NCBI RefSeq assembly: GCF_900105805.1
Contig: NZ_LT629788.1
Coordinates: 1,984,001 to 2,048,000, forward strand
Length of the DNA: 64,000 nucleotides
Origin: Pseudomonas moraviensis
Lineage (GTDB): Bacteria; Pseudomonadota; Gammaproteobacteria; Pseudomonadales; Pseudomonadaceae
Reading direction: 5' to 3'
Each line of letters starts with the position of its first letter. Within the stretch, counting starts at the first letter, position 1. Positions 36,909-45,174 of this stretch are shown in pieces. The notes beneath the pieces were generated by a model. The model did not search any database, had not been told where the DNA came from, and was given only the letters and a program-made list of their open reading frames with translations. The translations under genes were made by a program, and so were the position numbers.

Positions 36909-38077
36909 GAAGCATCGGTCTCGGTTGCGGCAATGGCGGGTGCCTGCGCCGCTTGAATATCCCGATACAGGGCCAGCGCCTGCCCCACCACCTGATCCAT
37001 GTTGTAGTACTTGTAGGTGCCCAGCCGCCCAAGGAACGTGACGTTCGGCGTCTGCTCGGCGAGTGCGCGGTAGCGTTTGTAAAGTTCGGTATTTTCCGCC
37101 CGGGGCACCGGGTAATACGGGTCGCCGTCGTCACACGGATATTCGTAAGTAATGCTGGTGCACGGGTGCGTTTGCCCGGTCAGGTGTTTGTATTCAGTGA
37201 TGCGGGTGTACGGCACGTCCGGGTGCGGATAATTCACCACCGCTACCGGCTGATAGTGTTCCTGTTCGAGTGTCTGGTGCTCGAAACGCAGGGATCGATA
37301 CGGCAAGTGGCCCAGCTGGAAATCGAAGTATTCGTCGATCGGGCCGCAGTAGATCAGATGCTCGTACTTCACCTCGTCGCGCACAGCCTTGAAATCCGTA
37401 CTGAGCAACAGATCGATGTTTGGGTGATCGAGCATGCGTTCGAACATTTGCGTGTAGCCGGCCATGGGCATGATCTGGAAGGTATCGCCGAAATAGCGGT
37501 CGTCTTCGCTGGTTCGCGTCGGAATGCGCGAGGTCACCGATTTATCCAGCGCCGACGGATCCAGCCCCCACTGCTTGCGCGTGTAGCCACGAAAGAATTT
37601 CTCGTAGAGTTCACGGCCGATCTGATTGACCACCACATCTTCGGAAGTGCGAATGGTCGCCACCGGTTCGGCGCGCTCGGCGAGGAACACCTCGGCTTCC
37701 TCGGAGGACATCGACAAGCCGTAGAGCCTGTTCAGCGTGGTCAGATTGATCGGAATCGGCAGCAGTTGGCCGTCTACCTGGGCGAGGACGCGATGTTCGT
37801 AAGGTCGCCATTCAGTGAAGCGCGACAGGTAGTCGACAATGCGCTGGGCATTGGTGTGAAAGATATGCGGACCGTAACGATGCACCATCACGCCGGCGGC
37901 GTCGTAGTGGTCGTAGGCATTGCCGGCGATGTGCGGGCGCCGGTCGATCAGCAATACCCGACGGCCCAATCCTTCGGCCAGACGCTCGGCGATGACACTA
38001 CCGGCGAACCCGGCACCGACGATCAGGTAGTCGTAGGATGGGCAGGACTTTGCGCGCTCCAGGCTTATCGTAGGCAT
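36905..38077 (-). CDS. glf: UDP-galactopyranose mutase
   Basis: A 390-residue flavoenzyme that converts UDP-galactopyranose to UDP-galactofuranose. YLIVGAGFAGSV binds FAD; HRYGPHIFHTN, PIPINLTTLNRLYG, the RKQWG active-site stretch and the C-terminal GRLGTYKYYNMDQ are family marks. Start 38077 has GGAG eight bases upstream and overlaps the preceding glycosyltransferase by 13 bases. With two GalE enzymes in the locus, the galactose donor is available, so the product probably contains galactofuranose. Confidence 0.93.
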   Translation of the reverse strand: MPTISLERAKSCPSYDYLIVGAGFAGSVIAERLAEGLGRRVLLIDRRPHIAGNAYDHYDAAGVMVHRYGPHIFHTNAQRIVDYLSRFTEWRPYEHRVLAQVDGQLLPIPINLTTLNRLYGLSMSSEEAEVFLAERAEPVATIRTSEDVVVNQIGRELYEKFFRGYTRKQWGLDPSALDKSVTSRIPTRTSEDDRYFGDTFQIMPMAGYTQMFERMLDHPNIDLLLSTDFKAVRDEVKYEHLIYCGPIDEYFDFQLGHLPYRSLRFEHQTLEQEHYQPVAVVNYPHPDVPYTRITEYKHLTGQTHPCTSITYEYPCDDGDPYYPVPRAENTELYKRYRALAEQTPNVTFLGRLGTYKYYNMDQVVGQALALYRDIQAAQAPAIAATETDAS

Positions 38078-39234
38078 TCGATCTGCTCCTGCATGAAGCG
38101 ACTGGTGTTGTCCCACGACATGCCAGCGATGGCGGCATCGGCGCACTGCAGAAATTCCGGCGTGCCTTTGAGTGCCAAAGCTTTCTCGATCGCCTCGACA
38201 AAAGCCTCGGCAGTGGCGGCAATGAACACCGCGCCGCTCTCGCCGTAGCCGCTGACCACGTCGTGAATCGGCGTCGACACCACCGGGCAACCGCCCGCCA
38301 GATACTCCGGGGTCTTGGTCGGGCTGATGTAGCGCGTGGACGCATTGAGGGCGAACGGCATCAGCGCCACGTCCCAACCCGCCAGGTAATCCGGCAGTTC
38401 GGTGTATTGCTTCGAACCCAGATAATGAATGTTCGGACGTTGCGGCAGCGTCTGCGGATCAATCTTCACCACCGGCCCGATCAGCGCGATCTGCCAGTCA
38501 GGGCGCATCGTCGCCACGCGCTCGATCAACTCGATATCGAAGCGTTCGTCGATCACGCCGAAAAAGCCCAGGCGTGGCCGCGCAATCGCTGCCTGATCCG
38601 GCGGTTCCGGCAATGCCTGCCGCGCCGCGGCGAAATGCGCGATGTCGACGCTGCTCGGCACCGGATAGGCATTGCCGTGCTGGCGCTGCTTGACCTCCCA
38701 CAGGCTGTAGCCACCGGTGAACACCACGTCGGCGCGGGCCAGCAGTTGCTGCTCCATATCGATCAATTGCGCGGGCGCGCCCATGAACGCCGACAGTTCA
38801 TCCATGCAGTCATAGATGGTGACGCGAGCGTCGAGGTGCTCGGTAAACAGCAGGCTCATCGGCGTGAGGTACCACCGCAGCAGATCGCCCTGAACGCGGC
38901 CGGCGAGGTGTTCATCGAGCAATTGCCGCTGCGCCTGAGCAATCGCCTCGCCACTCATGCCGAGGGGCAACTGCGGCACCGCGACCTCTATCCCTGCTGC
39001 TGGATTCGAAAGTTCGAGTCTGGGCGTGGCGTCTGCGATAAATACCGGTTCCTCGAAAAACACCACGTCGTAGTGCTTGGCCAATCGCGACATGACGTGC
39101 TGCGGCCGCTGATAGACAAAGCCCCAGCGCAAATGCGACAGGCACACCAGCGTGGGCCGCACCTGAAGGGATGTTTCGAGAGCATTCTGCGCACTCGCCA
39201 GTGCGAGCGCCTCGGGTTGTTCTGCAAGGTTCAT
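38065..39234 (-). CDS. Glycosyltransferase (GT4-like)
   Basis: A 389-residue GT-B protein. VCLSHLRWGFVYQRPQHVMSRLA is the N-terminal pattern of a group of GT4-like transferases. PRLGFFGVIDERFDIELIE and the C-terminal KTPEYLAGGCPVVSTP form the donor half. It is first in the overlapping operon with glf and is a candidate galactofuranosyltransferase or the enzyme preceding it. Confidence 0.85.
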   Translation of the reverse strand: MNLAEQPEALALASAQNALETSLQVRPTLVCLSHLRWGFVYQRPQHVMSRLAKHYDVVFFEEPVFIADATPRLELSNPAAGIEVAVPQLPLGMSGEAIAQAQRQLLDEHLAGRVQGDLLRWYLTPMSLLFTEHLDARVTIYDCMDELSAFMGAPAQLIDMEQQLLARADVVFTGGYSLWEVKQRQHGNAYPVPSSVDIAHFAAARQALPEPPDQAAIARPRLGFFGVIDERFDIELIERVATMRPDWQIALIGPVVKIDPQTLPQRPNIHYLGSKQYTELPDYLAGWDVALMPFALNASTRYISPTKTPEYLAGGCPVVSTPIHDVVSGYGESGAVFIAATAEAFVEAIEKALALKGTPEFLQCADAAIAGMSWDNTSRFMQEQIECLR

Positions 39235-39555
39235 GGCGAAAATTCCTCATCGGGGAAAACAAGTCGACACAGTGCCGAGCCACCGGGCCGTCTCACTTGT
39301 CGGCACTGCAAGTGCAGGGCATTTCTCGATGAGGCCGTAAGGCTCTTGAAGGTTGGAATAGCGGCGTTCACACGTCGTTCAGCCCAACCTTGGGCGCAGC
39401 CGATGAACTGCACATACCGGCCGGCAAACGAAGTTGAACTCGCCGGACAATCCATCCCCTACCGTCCAGGACAACATGGTTTTTGCCGCCGCACAGGCGC
39501 CTCGAAACCATGCACAAAGCCATCGGCCGATGGCAGTACTTGGGAGGGCGGGCGC
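39235..39555. promoter_or_regulatory. Divergent control region between the glf operon and second galE
   Basis: About 320 non-coding bases between divergent starts. A perfect 9-bp inverted repeat CAGTGCCGA / TCGGCACTG (39270-39278 and 39300-39308) has a nested CACTTG / CAAGTG repeat (39294-39314 region). These could form an operator or a leader hairpin for the glf operon. No confident -35/-10 pair was found. Confidence 0.5.
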
Positions 39556-40581
39556 ATGATCTTGATTACCGGTGGTGCGGGATACATTGGTGCGCACGTC
39601 GCACTGGAATGGCTGGGCCAGGGCGTGGACGTGTTGATTCTCGACAACTTGTGCAACAGCCAGCGCGCAGCGATCGAGCGCATCAGTACGCTGGCGGGAA
39701 AACGACCGGAGTTCATTCAGGGTGATGTGCGCAATCGACGACTGCTCGATAATCTTTTGCACGATTACCCGATCGATGCCGTGGTGCATTGCGCCGGGTT
39801 GAAAGCGGTCGGTGAAAGCGTGCGCGAGCCCCTGCGCTATTTCGACACCAATGTCGGCGGCAGCCTGACCTTGTGCCAGGCCATGGCCCAGGCTGGAGTG
39901 TTCCATCTGCTGTTCAGTTCATCGGCCACTGTTTACGGCGACTGCGCCACCCTGCCGATCAACGAAAACTGCGCCACCGGCCAGCCGACCAATCCCTACG
40001 GCATGTCGAAGCTGATGTCGGAAAACATCATGAAGAGTGTCGCCAGCTCCGACCCGCGCTGGTCGATCGGTCTGCTGCGCTATTTCAATCCGATCGGTGC
40101 GCATCCTTCCGGCCTGCTCGGCGAGGCGCCCACCAGCACGCCCAACAACCTGCTGCCCTATCTGCTGGAAGTCGCCAGTGGTCGACGCGCGCAGCTGTCA
40201 GTGTTCGGCAACGATTACCCGACTCCGGACGGCACCGGTATTCGCGATTACCTGCACGTGGTCGACCTTGCGCTCGGTCATGTCTGCGCGCTCGACGCCT
40301 TGCGCGATCGCCATGGCATGAGCGTCTGGAACCTGGGTACCGGGCGCGGCTATTCGGTGCTGGAGGTCGTCAGCGCGTTCGAACAGGTCATTGGTATCAA
40401 GATCCCGTTGCGTATTGAAGCGCGGCGCCCGGGCGACATCGCGCAGTGCTGGGCGGACCCGCATAAAGCCCTCGAAGAACTGGACTGGCAGGCGAGCCGC
40501 TCATTGCCGTGCATGCTCGCCGATGCCTGGCGCTGGCAGTGCAATCAGCTTGGGCAGGTCGACGTGCGCCAGGCCAATTGA
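39556..40581 (+). CDS. galE: UDP-glucose 4-epimerase (second copy)
   Basis: A 341-residue GalE with TGGAGYIGAH, SSSATVYG, YGMSK, LRYFNPIGAH and GTGIRDYLHV. It is co-linear with the epimerase at 31378-32433 and shares long stretches such as LDNLCNS and SATVYG. The start is supported by a GGAGGG upstream. It diverges from the glf operon, which suggests that it feeds UDP-galactose to the mutase. A perfect hairpin follows the stop. Confidence 0.93.
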   Translation: MILITGGAGYIGAHVALEWLGQGVDVLILDNLCNSQRAAIERISTLAGKRPEFIQGDVRNRRLLDNLLHDYPIDAVVHCAGLKAVGESVREPLRYFDTNVGGSLTLCQAMAQAGVFHLLFSSSATVYGDCATLPINENCATGQPTNPYGMSKLMSENIMKSVASSDPRWSIGLLRYFNPIGAHPSGLLGEAPTSTPNNLLPYLLEVASGRRAQLSVFGNDYPTPDGTGIRDYLHVVDLALGHVCALDALRDRHGMSVWNLGTGRGYSVLEVVSAFEQVIGIKIPLRIEARRPGDIAQCWADPHKALEELDWQASRSLPCMLADAWRWQCNQLGQVDVRQAN

Positions 40582-40586
40582 ACGTT

Positions 40587-40618
40587 GCGCACGGTCATTC
40601 ATTGTCGTGACCGTGCGC
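40587..40618 (+). terminator. Hairpin after second galE
   Basis: A perfect 11-bp inverted repeat GCGCACGGTCA / TGACCGTGCGC with a 10-nt loop starts 6 bases after the galE stop. There is no long T-run, so its strength as a terminator is uncertain. It overlaps the last codons of the small minus-strand ORF. Confidence 0.65.
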
Positions 40619-40783
40619 GTCGGCACACGTTAATCGCCCGGACTCGCCGCCAGCGATGCGTTCCGCCTGATCGATACCGCGCTTGAGCGCATCCTCGACC
40701 GCCCATTCGATGCCGGGCAGTTTCCTGATGCGCTCGTAGGCGCATTCGCCGGTCGCGGTGTAGACGCTGATGAACATTTCCAC
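40595..40783 (-). CDS. Small hypothetical protein
   Basis: A 62-residue open frame (GTG start; an in-frame ATG at 40777 gives 60 residues) reading MFISVYTATGECAYERIRKLPGIEWAVEDALKRGIDQAERIAGG. It looks like a small alpha/beta protein with an Ile/Val strand and an amphipathic helix, unlike random antisense translation. No family is recognised. Its 5' end overlaps the start of the cyoD remnant and its 3' end overlaps the galE hairpin, so it may be decayed or not expressed. Confidence 0.4.
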   Translation of the reverse strand: MEMFISVYTATGECAYERIRKLPGIEWAVEDALKRGIDQAERIAGGESGRLTCADAHGHDNE

Positions 40784-41011
40784 GTCGCCGTCTAACCAGA
40801 GCCCGATTCATAGCAGTGCCGGCACCAGCCATGGCACCAGTCGTTCGTACATGGTCGGTTTCATCATTTCGGTGATCCTTACGGTGATTCCCTTTGGCCT
40901 GGTCATGTACCCGACCCTGCCGCGCAGCGTCACCGCCTGGGTGGTGGTCGCGCTGGGTGTGGTGCAGGTTTTCGCATGGGCAGCATCCACCACAACATGC
41001 TGGCGCACTGA
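40770..41011 (+). pseudogene. cyoD: cyoD remnant (cytochrome o ubiquinol oxidase subunit IV), internally deleted
   Basis: The first 70 codons encode a SYMVGFIISVILTVIPFGLV stretch, the hallmark first helix of CyoD, followed by MYPTLPRSV and VVQV. After VQV the frame leaves CyoD. In the +1 frame the next bases encode MGSIHHNMLAH and a stop at 41009-41011, which reads like the CyoD C-terminus. The middle (second helix and most of the third, about 40-50 residues) is missing and the junction is frameshifted. No other cyo genes are nearby. The remnant is therefore an isolated, non-functional copy. Confidence 0.72.
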
Positions 41012-41146
41012 CGCCGCTGAACGGGGTGCTGCCCTCGCCCTTCGCTCTACCATCCATCGGGTACGGTGGAAAATCATCAAACCCAGAGGCAGGTCCGTTA
41101 TCAGAAGCGGTAACGACTTCAGCAACAGACAATCTCGAGGACACTG

Positions 41147-41254
41147 ATGGCTATTGATCTTTCCCCCTCCCGTTGCGCCCGCGCGGGATGTACCTGCGGG
41201 TGCGGCGTTGACTATTCATACGACCCTCGCGCCATCGACACGCTTTCATCGTGA
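41147..41254 (+). CDS. Cysteine-rich 35-residue ORF coupled to an MFS gene
   Basis: A 35-codon ORF (ATG 41147) with GAGG six bases upstream. It contains four Cys in ten residues (C-x4-C-x-C-x-C in RCARAGCTCGCG). Its TGA overlaps the GTG start of the MFS transporter (GTGA, 41251-41254), so translation is probably coupled. It could be a metal- or thiol-responsive leader peptide, a tiny metal-binding protein or a cysteine-sensing attenuator. Each is inference. No known family was recognised. Confidence 0.5.
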   Translation: MAIDLSPSRCARAGCTCGCGVDYSYDPRAIDTLSS

Positions 41255-42426
41255 GTCTTGATCGACGCAGCCTCAATCTGGTCGCGGCCGCGTTCGCGCT
41301 GACGGCGTTGTCCTATGGCCTGGCGCGCTTCGCTTATGGACTGTTGCTGCCGCAGATCCGTCAGGATCTGGCGCTGAGCGTGTCCGCTGCCGGCTGGATC
41401 GGCGGCAGCGCTTTTGCCGCTTATTGCGTAGGCATCGTTGCGACGTTTGTCTGCAACGGCAAGGTCAGTCCGCGCGGGTTGACGGTCATGGCCGGCGCGG
41501 CTGCAACGCTGGGGATGGGCCTGGTGGTTATCGCTTCGTCGGGATTGGCGTTGGGCTGCGGCGTGGCGCTGGCGGGATTGAGCACGGGTCTGACCTCGCC
41601 GCCACTGGCCAGTGCGGTGGCGGCGCGTCTGGTTGATGCGGACCGCCCACGCGCCAATGGCTTTATCAATGCCGGGACGGCGGTCGGTATCGTTTTTTCC
41701 GGCCTGGCCGCGATCGGGGCCGCCGGGCAATGGCGCGAGCTGTATGCGCTGTTTGCCTTGATCGGCATCGGCGTCACGCTCTGGCTGTGGTTTGCCGTAC
41801 CGCGCCGGGTTCAGCATGAGGCCTCGCAGAGTTTTTCGCTGCTCATGCTGCGTCGGCCTGGTGTGCTGCCGTTGTGCGCCAGCGCTTTCCTGATGGGATT
41901 GGCGAGCACCGCGGTCTGGACATTCGGCGCCGATATCCTGCGCAGCCAGGCCAGTTTCAGCGATCAGTCGATTGCATGGGCCTGGATCGTGTTGGGCGCG
42001 GCGGGGATCAGCGGCTGCATGACCGGCGTGCTCACAGGGCGCTTCGGTGTCGCACGCATGCAGCATCTGGCGCTGGCCGGCATCGCCCTCGGCACGCTGG
42101 GGCTCGCCGCTGCTTCCGTCTCGGCCGGCTTGGGCCTTGCAGCGATGTGCCTGTTTGGCGCGGCGTATATCGTTTCGTCAGGGGTTTATCTGCTGCAAGG
42201 CATCAGCCTGTTGCCGGATCGCCCGGACCTGGGGCTGGGCATTCCGTTTTTGCTGTTGGCACTCGGTCAGACCGCCGGCACGCCAATCTTCGGCGCGGTG
42301 CTGGAGGCTGCTGGCGTGATCGTTGCCTTGTGTGTTTTTGCGGCGGCCGCGTGCGTCGCCATGCTGCTGAGTCCGATAGGTGGTGAAAGTCCGCGCAGGC
42401 AAATGTGCGGCTCAGGAGTTACCTAA
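41251..42426 (+). CDS. YbfB/YjiJ-family MFS transporter
   Basis: A 391-residue transporter with twelve predicted membrane helices. The N-terminal FALTALSYGLARFAYGLLLPQIRQDL is typical of the YbfB/YjiJ group. The GTG start overlaps the stop of the cysteine-rich ORF. Substrate is unknown; members of this group are usually treated as exporters. The C-terminus ends in a short hydrophilic tail with a Cys. Confidence 0.85.
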   Translation: MSLDRRSLNLVAAAFALTALSYGLARFAYGLLLPQIRQDLALSVSAAGWIGGSAFAAYCVGIVATFVCNGKVSPRGLTVMAGAAATLGMGLVVIASSGLALGCGVALAGLSTGLTSPPLASAVAARLVDADRPRANGFINAGTAVGIVFSGLAAIGAAGQWRELYALFALIGIGVTLWLWFAVPRRVQHEASQSFSLLMLRRPGVLPLCASAFLMGLASTAVWTFGADILRSQASFSDQSIAWAWIVLGAAGISGCMTGVLTGRFGVARMQHLALAGIALGTLGLAAASVSAGLGLAAMCLFGAAYIVSSGVYLLQGISLLPDRPDLGLGIPFLLLALGQTAGTPIFGAVLEAAGVIVALCVFAAAACVAMLLSPIGGESPRRQMCGSGVT

Positions 42427-42468
42427 GGCTTGAAGCGCCAATGATTTTTATCGTCAGGAGTAGAAACC

Positions 42469-42651
42469 ATGGCCGTAAATATCAGCAATCTCACCCTCTC
42501 CACTCCGGTTCCCGTCTCGGCAACCAACCCGGTTGCACTTGAACTCAACGGCGCCGAGGCCATTGCGCAGTTCCCCGGTATCGTCTCGATGCTGCCGGAC
42601 GGCTCGCTGCAACTGTCCGCGCCGACCAAGGGCCCATCAGTGATCTGTTGA
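42469..42651 (+). CDS. 60-residue orphan protein
   Basis: A 60-codon ORF with an excellent AGGAG eight bases before ATG. The protein is rich in Ser, Pro, Val and Ala, has no signal peptide or helix-rich pattern, and ends in a lone Cys (PSVIC). It is followed by an inverted repeat. It was not recognised. Given the strong translation signal and its own small intergenic gap, it is likely to be made. Confidence 0.6.
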   Translation: MAVNISNLTLSTPVPVSATNPVALELNGAEAIAQFPGIVSMLPDGSLQLSAPTKGPSVIC

Positions 42652-42682
42652 TTTCGCATACCTAGGCGGCTGATACGCGCAA

Positions 42683-42711
42683 GGGCCTGCGCAGGGTGTG
42701 CTGGCAGGCCC
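42683..42711. terminator. Bidirectional hairpin between convergent genes
   Basis: GGGCCTGC / GCAGGCCC (9 bp with the flanking A-T pair) encloses a 13-nt loop between the 60-residue ORF and the aldehyde dehydrogenase gene, which converge here. There is no clear T-run. Confidence 0.5.
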
Positions 42712-42732
42712 TCGGGTAAATCCAAACGCCAA

Positions 42733-44223
42733 TTACGACGCGTCGATCCAGATGGTTTTCAGTTCAGTGTATTGGTCGTGCGCCCAGATCGACTTGTCGC
42801 GGCCGCCGAAACCCGATTCCTTGTAGCCGCCGAACGGCGTCGAGGCATCGCCCTCGCCGAAGCAATTGACCGTGACGATCCCGGCGCGAATACCGCGCGA
42901 CAGTTTCAGCGCGTGGCGCAGGTTGCCGGTATACGCCGAAGCGGCCAATCCATAGGCGGTGTCATTGGCCAGCGCGATGGCTTCATCGACGGTCTGAAAA
43001 GTCGTGACGCTCAGCACCGGGCCGAAGATTTCTTCCTGGAACAGGCGACTGTCACGGCTGACGCCATCGACGATGGTCGGCTCGACGAAAATATCGTTGC
43101 GGGTCTGGCCGCCCACCAGCACGTTAAGGTTTTCATCGCGGGCAATATCAAGATACGAACGCACCTTGTCGAAATGCGCCTTGCTGATCATCGAACCCAA
43201 GCGGTTCTCAGGGTCAAGGGGGTCGCCCATTTTCCAATCGCCGAGGTGCGCCTGCACGCGCTGCAAGAGTTCCTCCTTGATCTCGGCGTGGACGATCAGC
43301 CGCGACGAGGCCGAGCAGTTTTCGCCCATGTTCCAGAACGCGCCATTGACCACATGCTGCGCGACCACATCGATGTCTTCGACATCATTCATCACCACCG
43401 CCGGGTTCTTGCCGCCGCACTCCAGCACGATGCGCTTGAGGTTGGATTCGCTTGAGTATTTGAGGAACAGCCGCCCGGTGTCGGTCGAGCCGGTGAAGCT
43501 GACCATCGCCACGTCGGGGTGCCGACCCAATGGCTCGCCGGCCTCTTTACCGCCGCCGGGGACGACGTTGAACACGCCGGCAGGAATCCCCGCCTGATGC
43601 GCCAGTTCGGCAACGCGCAAGGTGCTCAGGGTGGTTTCCTTGGCCGGTTTGACCACGATCGAACAGCCTGCGGCCAGCGACGGGCCGATTTTCCAGGCGA
43701 GCATCAGCAGCGGGAAATTCCACGGCAGCACCAGCCCGACCACGCCGATCGGCTCGCGCACGACCATGGTCACCGCGCCAGAACCGACCGGCGCCGTGGC
43801 GTCGTAAATCTTGTCGATCAGCTCGGCGTGCCAGCGCAAGGTATGGATGGTCTCAGGCACGTCGATGGTCTGGCATTCGCGGATCGGCTTGCCGCTGTCG
43901 AGGCTTTCCAGCACCGCCAGTTCATGGGCGTTGTCCTCCAGCAATTGGGCAAAGCGCAGCAACACCGACTTGCGCGCCGAGGGTGCGAGTGACTGCCAGC
44001 GGCCGTCATCGAACGCTGCTTTCGCTGCGGCGACGGCCTGATCGATATCTTCGGCATCACACGCGGCAATCTCGCTCAGCACCTGCTCGGTGGCCGGATT
44101 GTTCGTGGTGAACGTCTTGCCGGATTTTGCCGGGCAAAACCGGCCATTGATGAATGCCTGATGGCGAAACTCAAGCCTGGCTGCCAGTTCACGGTATTGC
44201 TCTTTACTCAGCAGGTCTGCCAT
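42733..44223 (-). CDS. NAD(P)-dependent aldehyde dehydrogenase (PuuC-like)
   Basis: A 496-residue aldehyde dehydrogenase. PWNFPLLMLAWKIGPSLAAG binds the cofactor, the general base Glu lies in ECGGKN and the catalytic Cys in GENCSASS. It resembles the gamma-glutamyl-aminobutyraldehyde and betaine-aldehyde group. GAGGAGG six bases upstream fixes the start at 44223. It is the last of seven minus-strand genes and lies one base from the DapA-family gene. It probably oxidises the semialdehyde formed by the two preceding enzymes. Confidence 0.92.
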   Translation of the reverse strand: MADLLSKEQYRELAARLEFRHQAFINGRFCPAKSGKTFTTNNPATEQVLSEIAACDAEDIDQAVAAAKAAFDDGRWQSLAPSARKSVLLRFAQLLEDNAHELAVLESLDSGKPIRECQTIDVPETIHTLRWHAELIDKIYDATAPVGSGAVTMVVREPIGVVGLVLPWNFPLLMLAWKIGPSLAAGCSIVVKPAKETTLSTLRVAELAHQAGIPAGVFNVVPGGGKEAGEPLGRHPDVAMVSFTGSTDTGRLFLKYSSESNLKRIVLECGGKNPAVVMNDVEDIDVVAQHVVNGAFWNMGENCSASSRLIVHAEIKEELLQRVQAHLGDWKMGDPLDPENRLGSMISKAHFDKVRSYLDIARDENLNVLVGGQTRNDIFVEPTIVDGVSRDSRLFQEEIFGPVLSVTTFQTVDEAIALANDTAYGLAASAYTGNLRHALKLSRGIRAGIVTVNCFGEGDASTPFGGYKESGFGGRDKSIWAHDQYTELKTIWIDAS

Positions 44224-44224
44224 T

Positions 44225-45127
44225 TCAAGCCTCCTCGACAATGCGCGCGACATTCTTCTGCAGGGTTTCAATCACGCTTTTCAGTTGCTCTTTCTCGGCA
44301 GGCTCAAGCGCTTGCAGCGGCGCGCGAACACCGCCGGCACGCAGGCCGCTGAGTTGGCTGCCATGCTTGATCGACTGGACGAACTTGCCACTTTCGAGGA
44401 CATCCATCAGCGGCAACATCGCCGACATGATCCGCCGGCCCTTGTCGAAGTTCTTCTCGAGAACACAGGCTTGGTACAGCGCAATGTGTTCACGCGGGAT
44501 GAAGTTGGAACCGGCGCAGACCCAGCTGCGCGCGCCCCAGGCAAAGAACTCCAGCGCCTGATCATCCCAGCCGCAGGACAACTGAATCTGCGGGTGCGAG
44601 TGAGCCAGACGATGCAGGCGGCTGGTCTCGCCCGAGCTTTCCTTGATCGCGGCGATGTTCTTGCAGTCGGCAATGGCGGCGAAGAACTCGTCGCCCATCG
44701 CCACGCCCATCCGCGACGGGTAGTTGTAAAGCATGATCGGCAGACCGGCGGCCTTGTCCACGGCGAGCACGTGGGCGGCGATCTCCTTCTGGGTCGGCAA
44801 GGCATAGGGCGGTGAACCGACCAGGATCGCGTCTGCTTGCAATGCCTTGGCCTGCTCGGCGAAGTACACCGAATCCTCGGTACGGATGCCGCCGGTACCG
44901 ACCACCAGTGGCAGGCGCCCGCGAATCACCTCTTTCGCGCGCCGGGCCACGGCGACCCGCTCCTCTGCGGTGTGCGCGTAATACTCGCCGGTCGACCCGC
45001 CGATCACGATGCCGTGCACCCCGGACTCGATCAGGTATTCGATCACCTCGGAGAACGCCGCATAGTCGATCTGGCCATCGGCGGACAACGGGGTAATGGC
45101 CGGGGTAAAGATTCCATCAAAGTTCAT
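44225..45127 (-). CDS. DapA-family aldolase/lyase or dehydratase
   Basis: A 300-residue class I TIM-barrel enzyme of the dihydrodipicolinate synthase family. GGSTGEYY (T-T/S-G motif), the catalytic Tyr in MLYNYPSRMG and the Schiff-base Lys in IAAIKESSGE are present. The family includes DapA, KdgD and 4-hydroxy-pyrroline-2-carboxylate deaminase. Placement between an FAD amine oxidase and an aldehyde dehydrogenase suggests catabolism, not lysine synthesis. Start 45127 has GGAG eight bases upstream. Confidence 0.88.
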   Translation of the reverse strand: MNFDGIFTPAITPLSADGQIDYAAFSEVIEYLIESGVHGIVIGGSTGEYYAHTAEERVAVARRAKEVIRGRLPLVVGTGGIRTEDSVYFAEQAKALQADAILVGSPPYALPTQKEIAAHVLAVDKAAGLPIMLYNYPSRMGVAMGDEFFAAIADCKNIAAIKESSGETSRLHRLAHSHPQIQLSCGWDDQALEFFAWGARSWVCAGSNFIPREHIALYQACVLEKNFDKGRRIMSAMLPLMDVLESGKFVQSIKHGSQLSGLRAGGVRAPLQALEPAEKEQLKSVIETLQKNVARIVEEA

Positions 45128-45174
45128 CGCGTTTTCTCCAGGGTTCAATATTCAGGATTCGGGCTTCAGGTGTT

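Noticed and set aside
17329..40581. Assignment of the polysaccharide to Psl, Pel or alginate
   Set aside because: The characteristic genes (pelA-G, pslA-L order, algD-alg8-alg44) are absent; initiation and export are of the generic Wzx/Wzy type.
41212..42066. Minus-strand open frame opposite the MFS transporter
   Set aside because: Low-complexity Arg/Gln/Asp composition typical of antisense frames, no ribosome-binding site.
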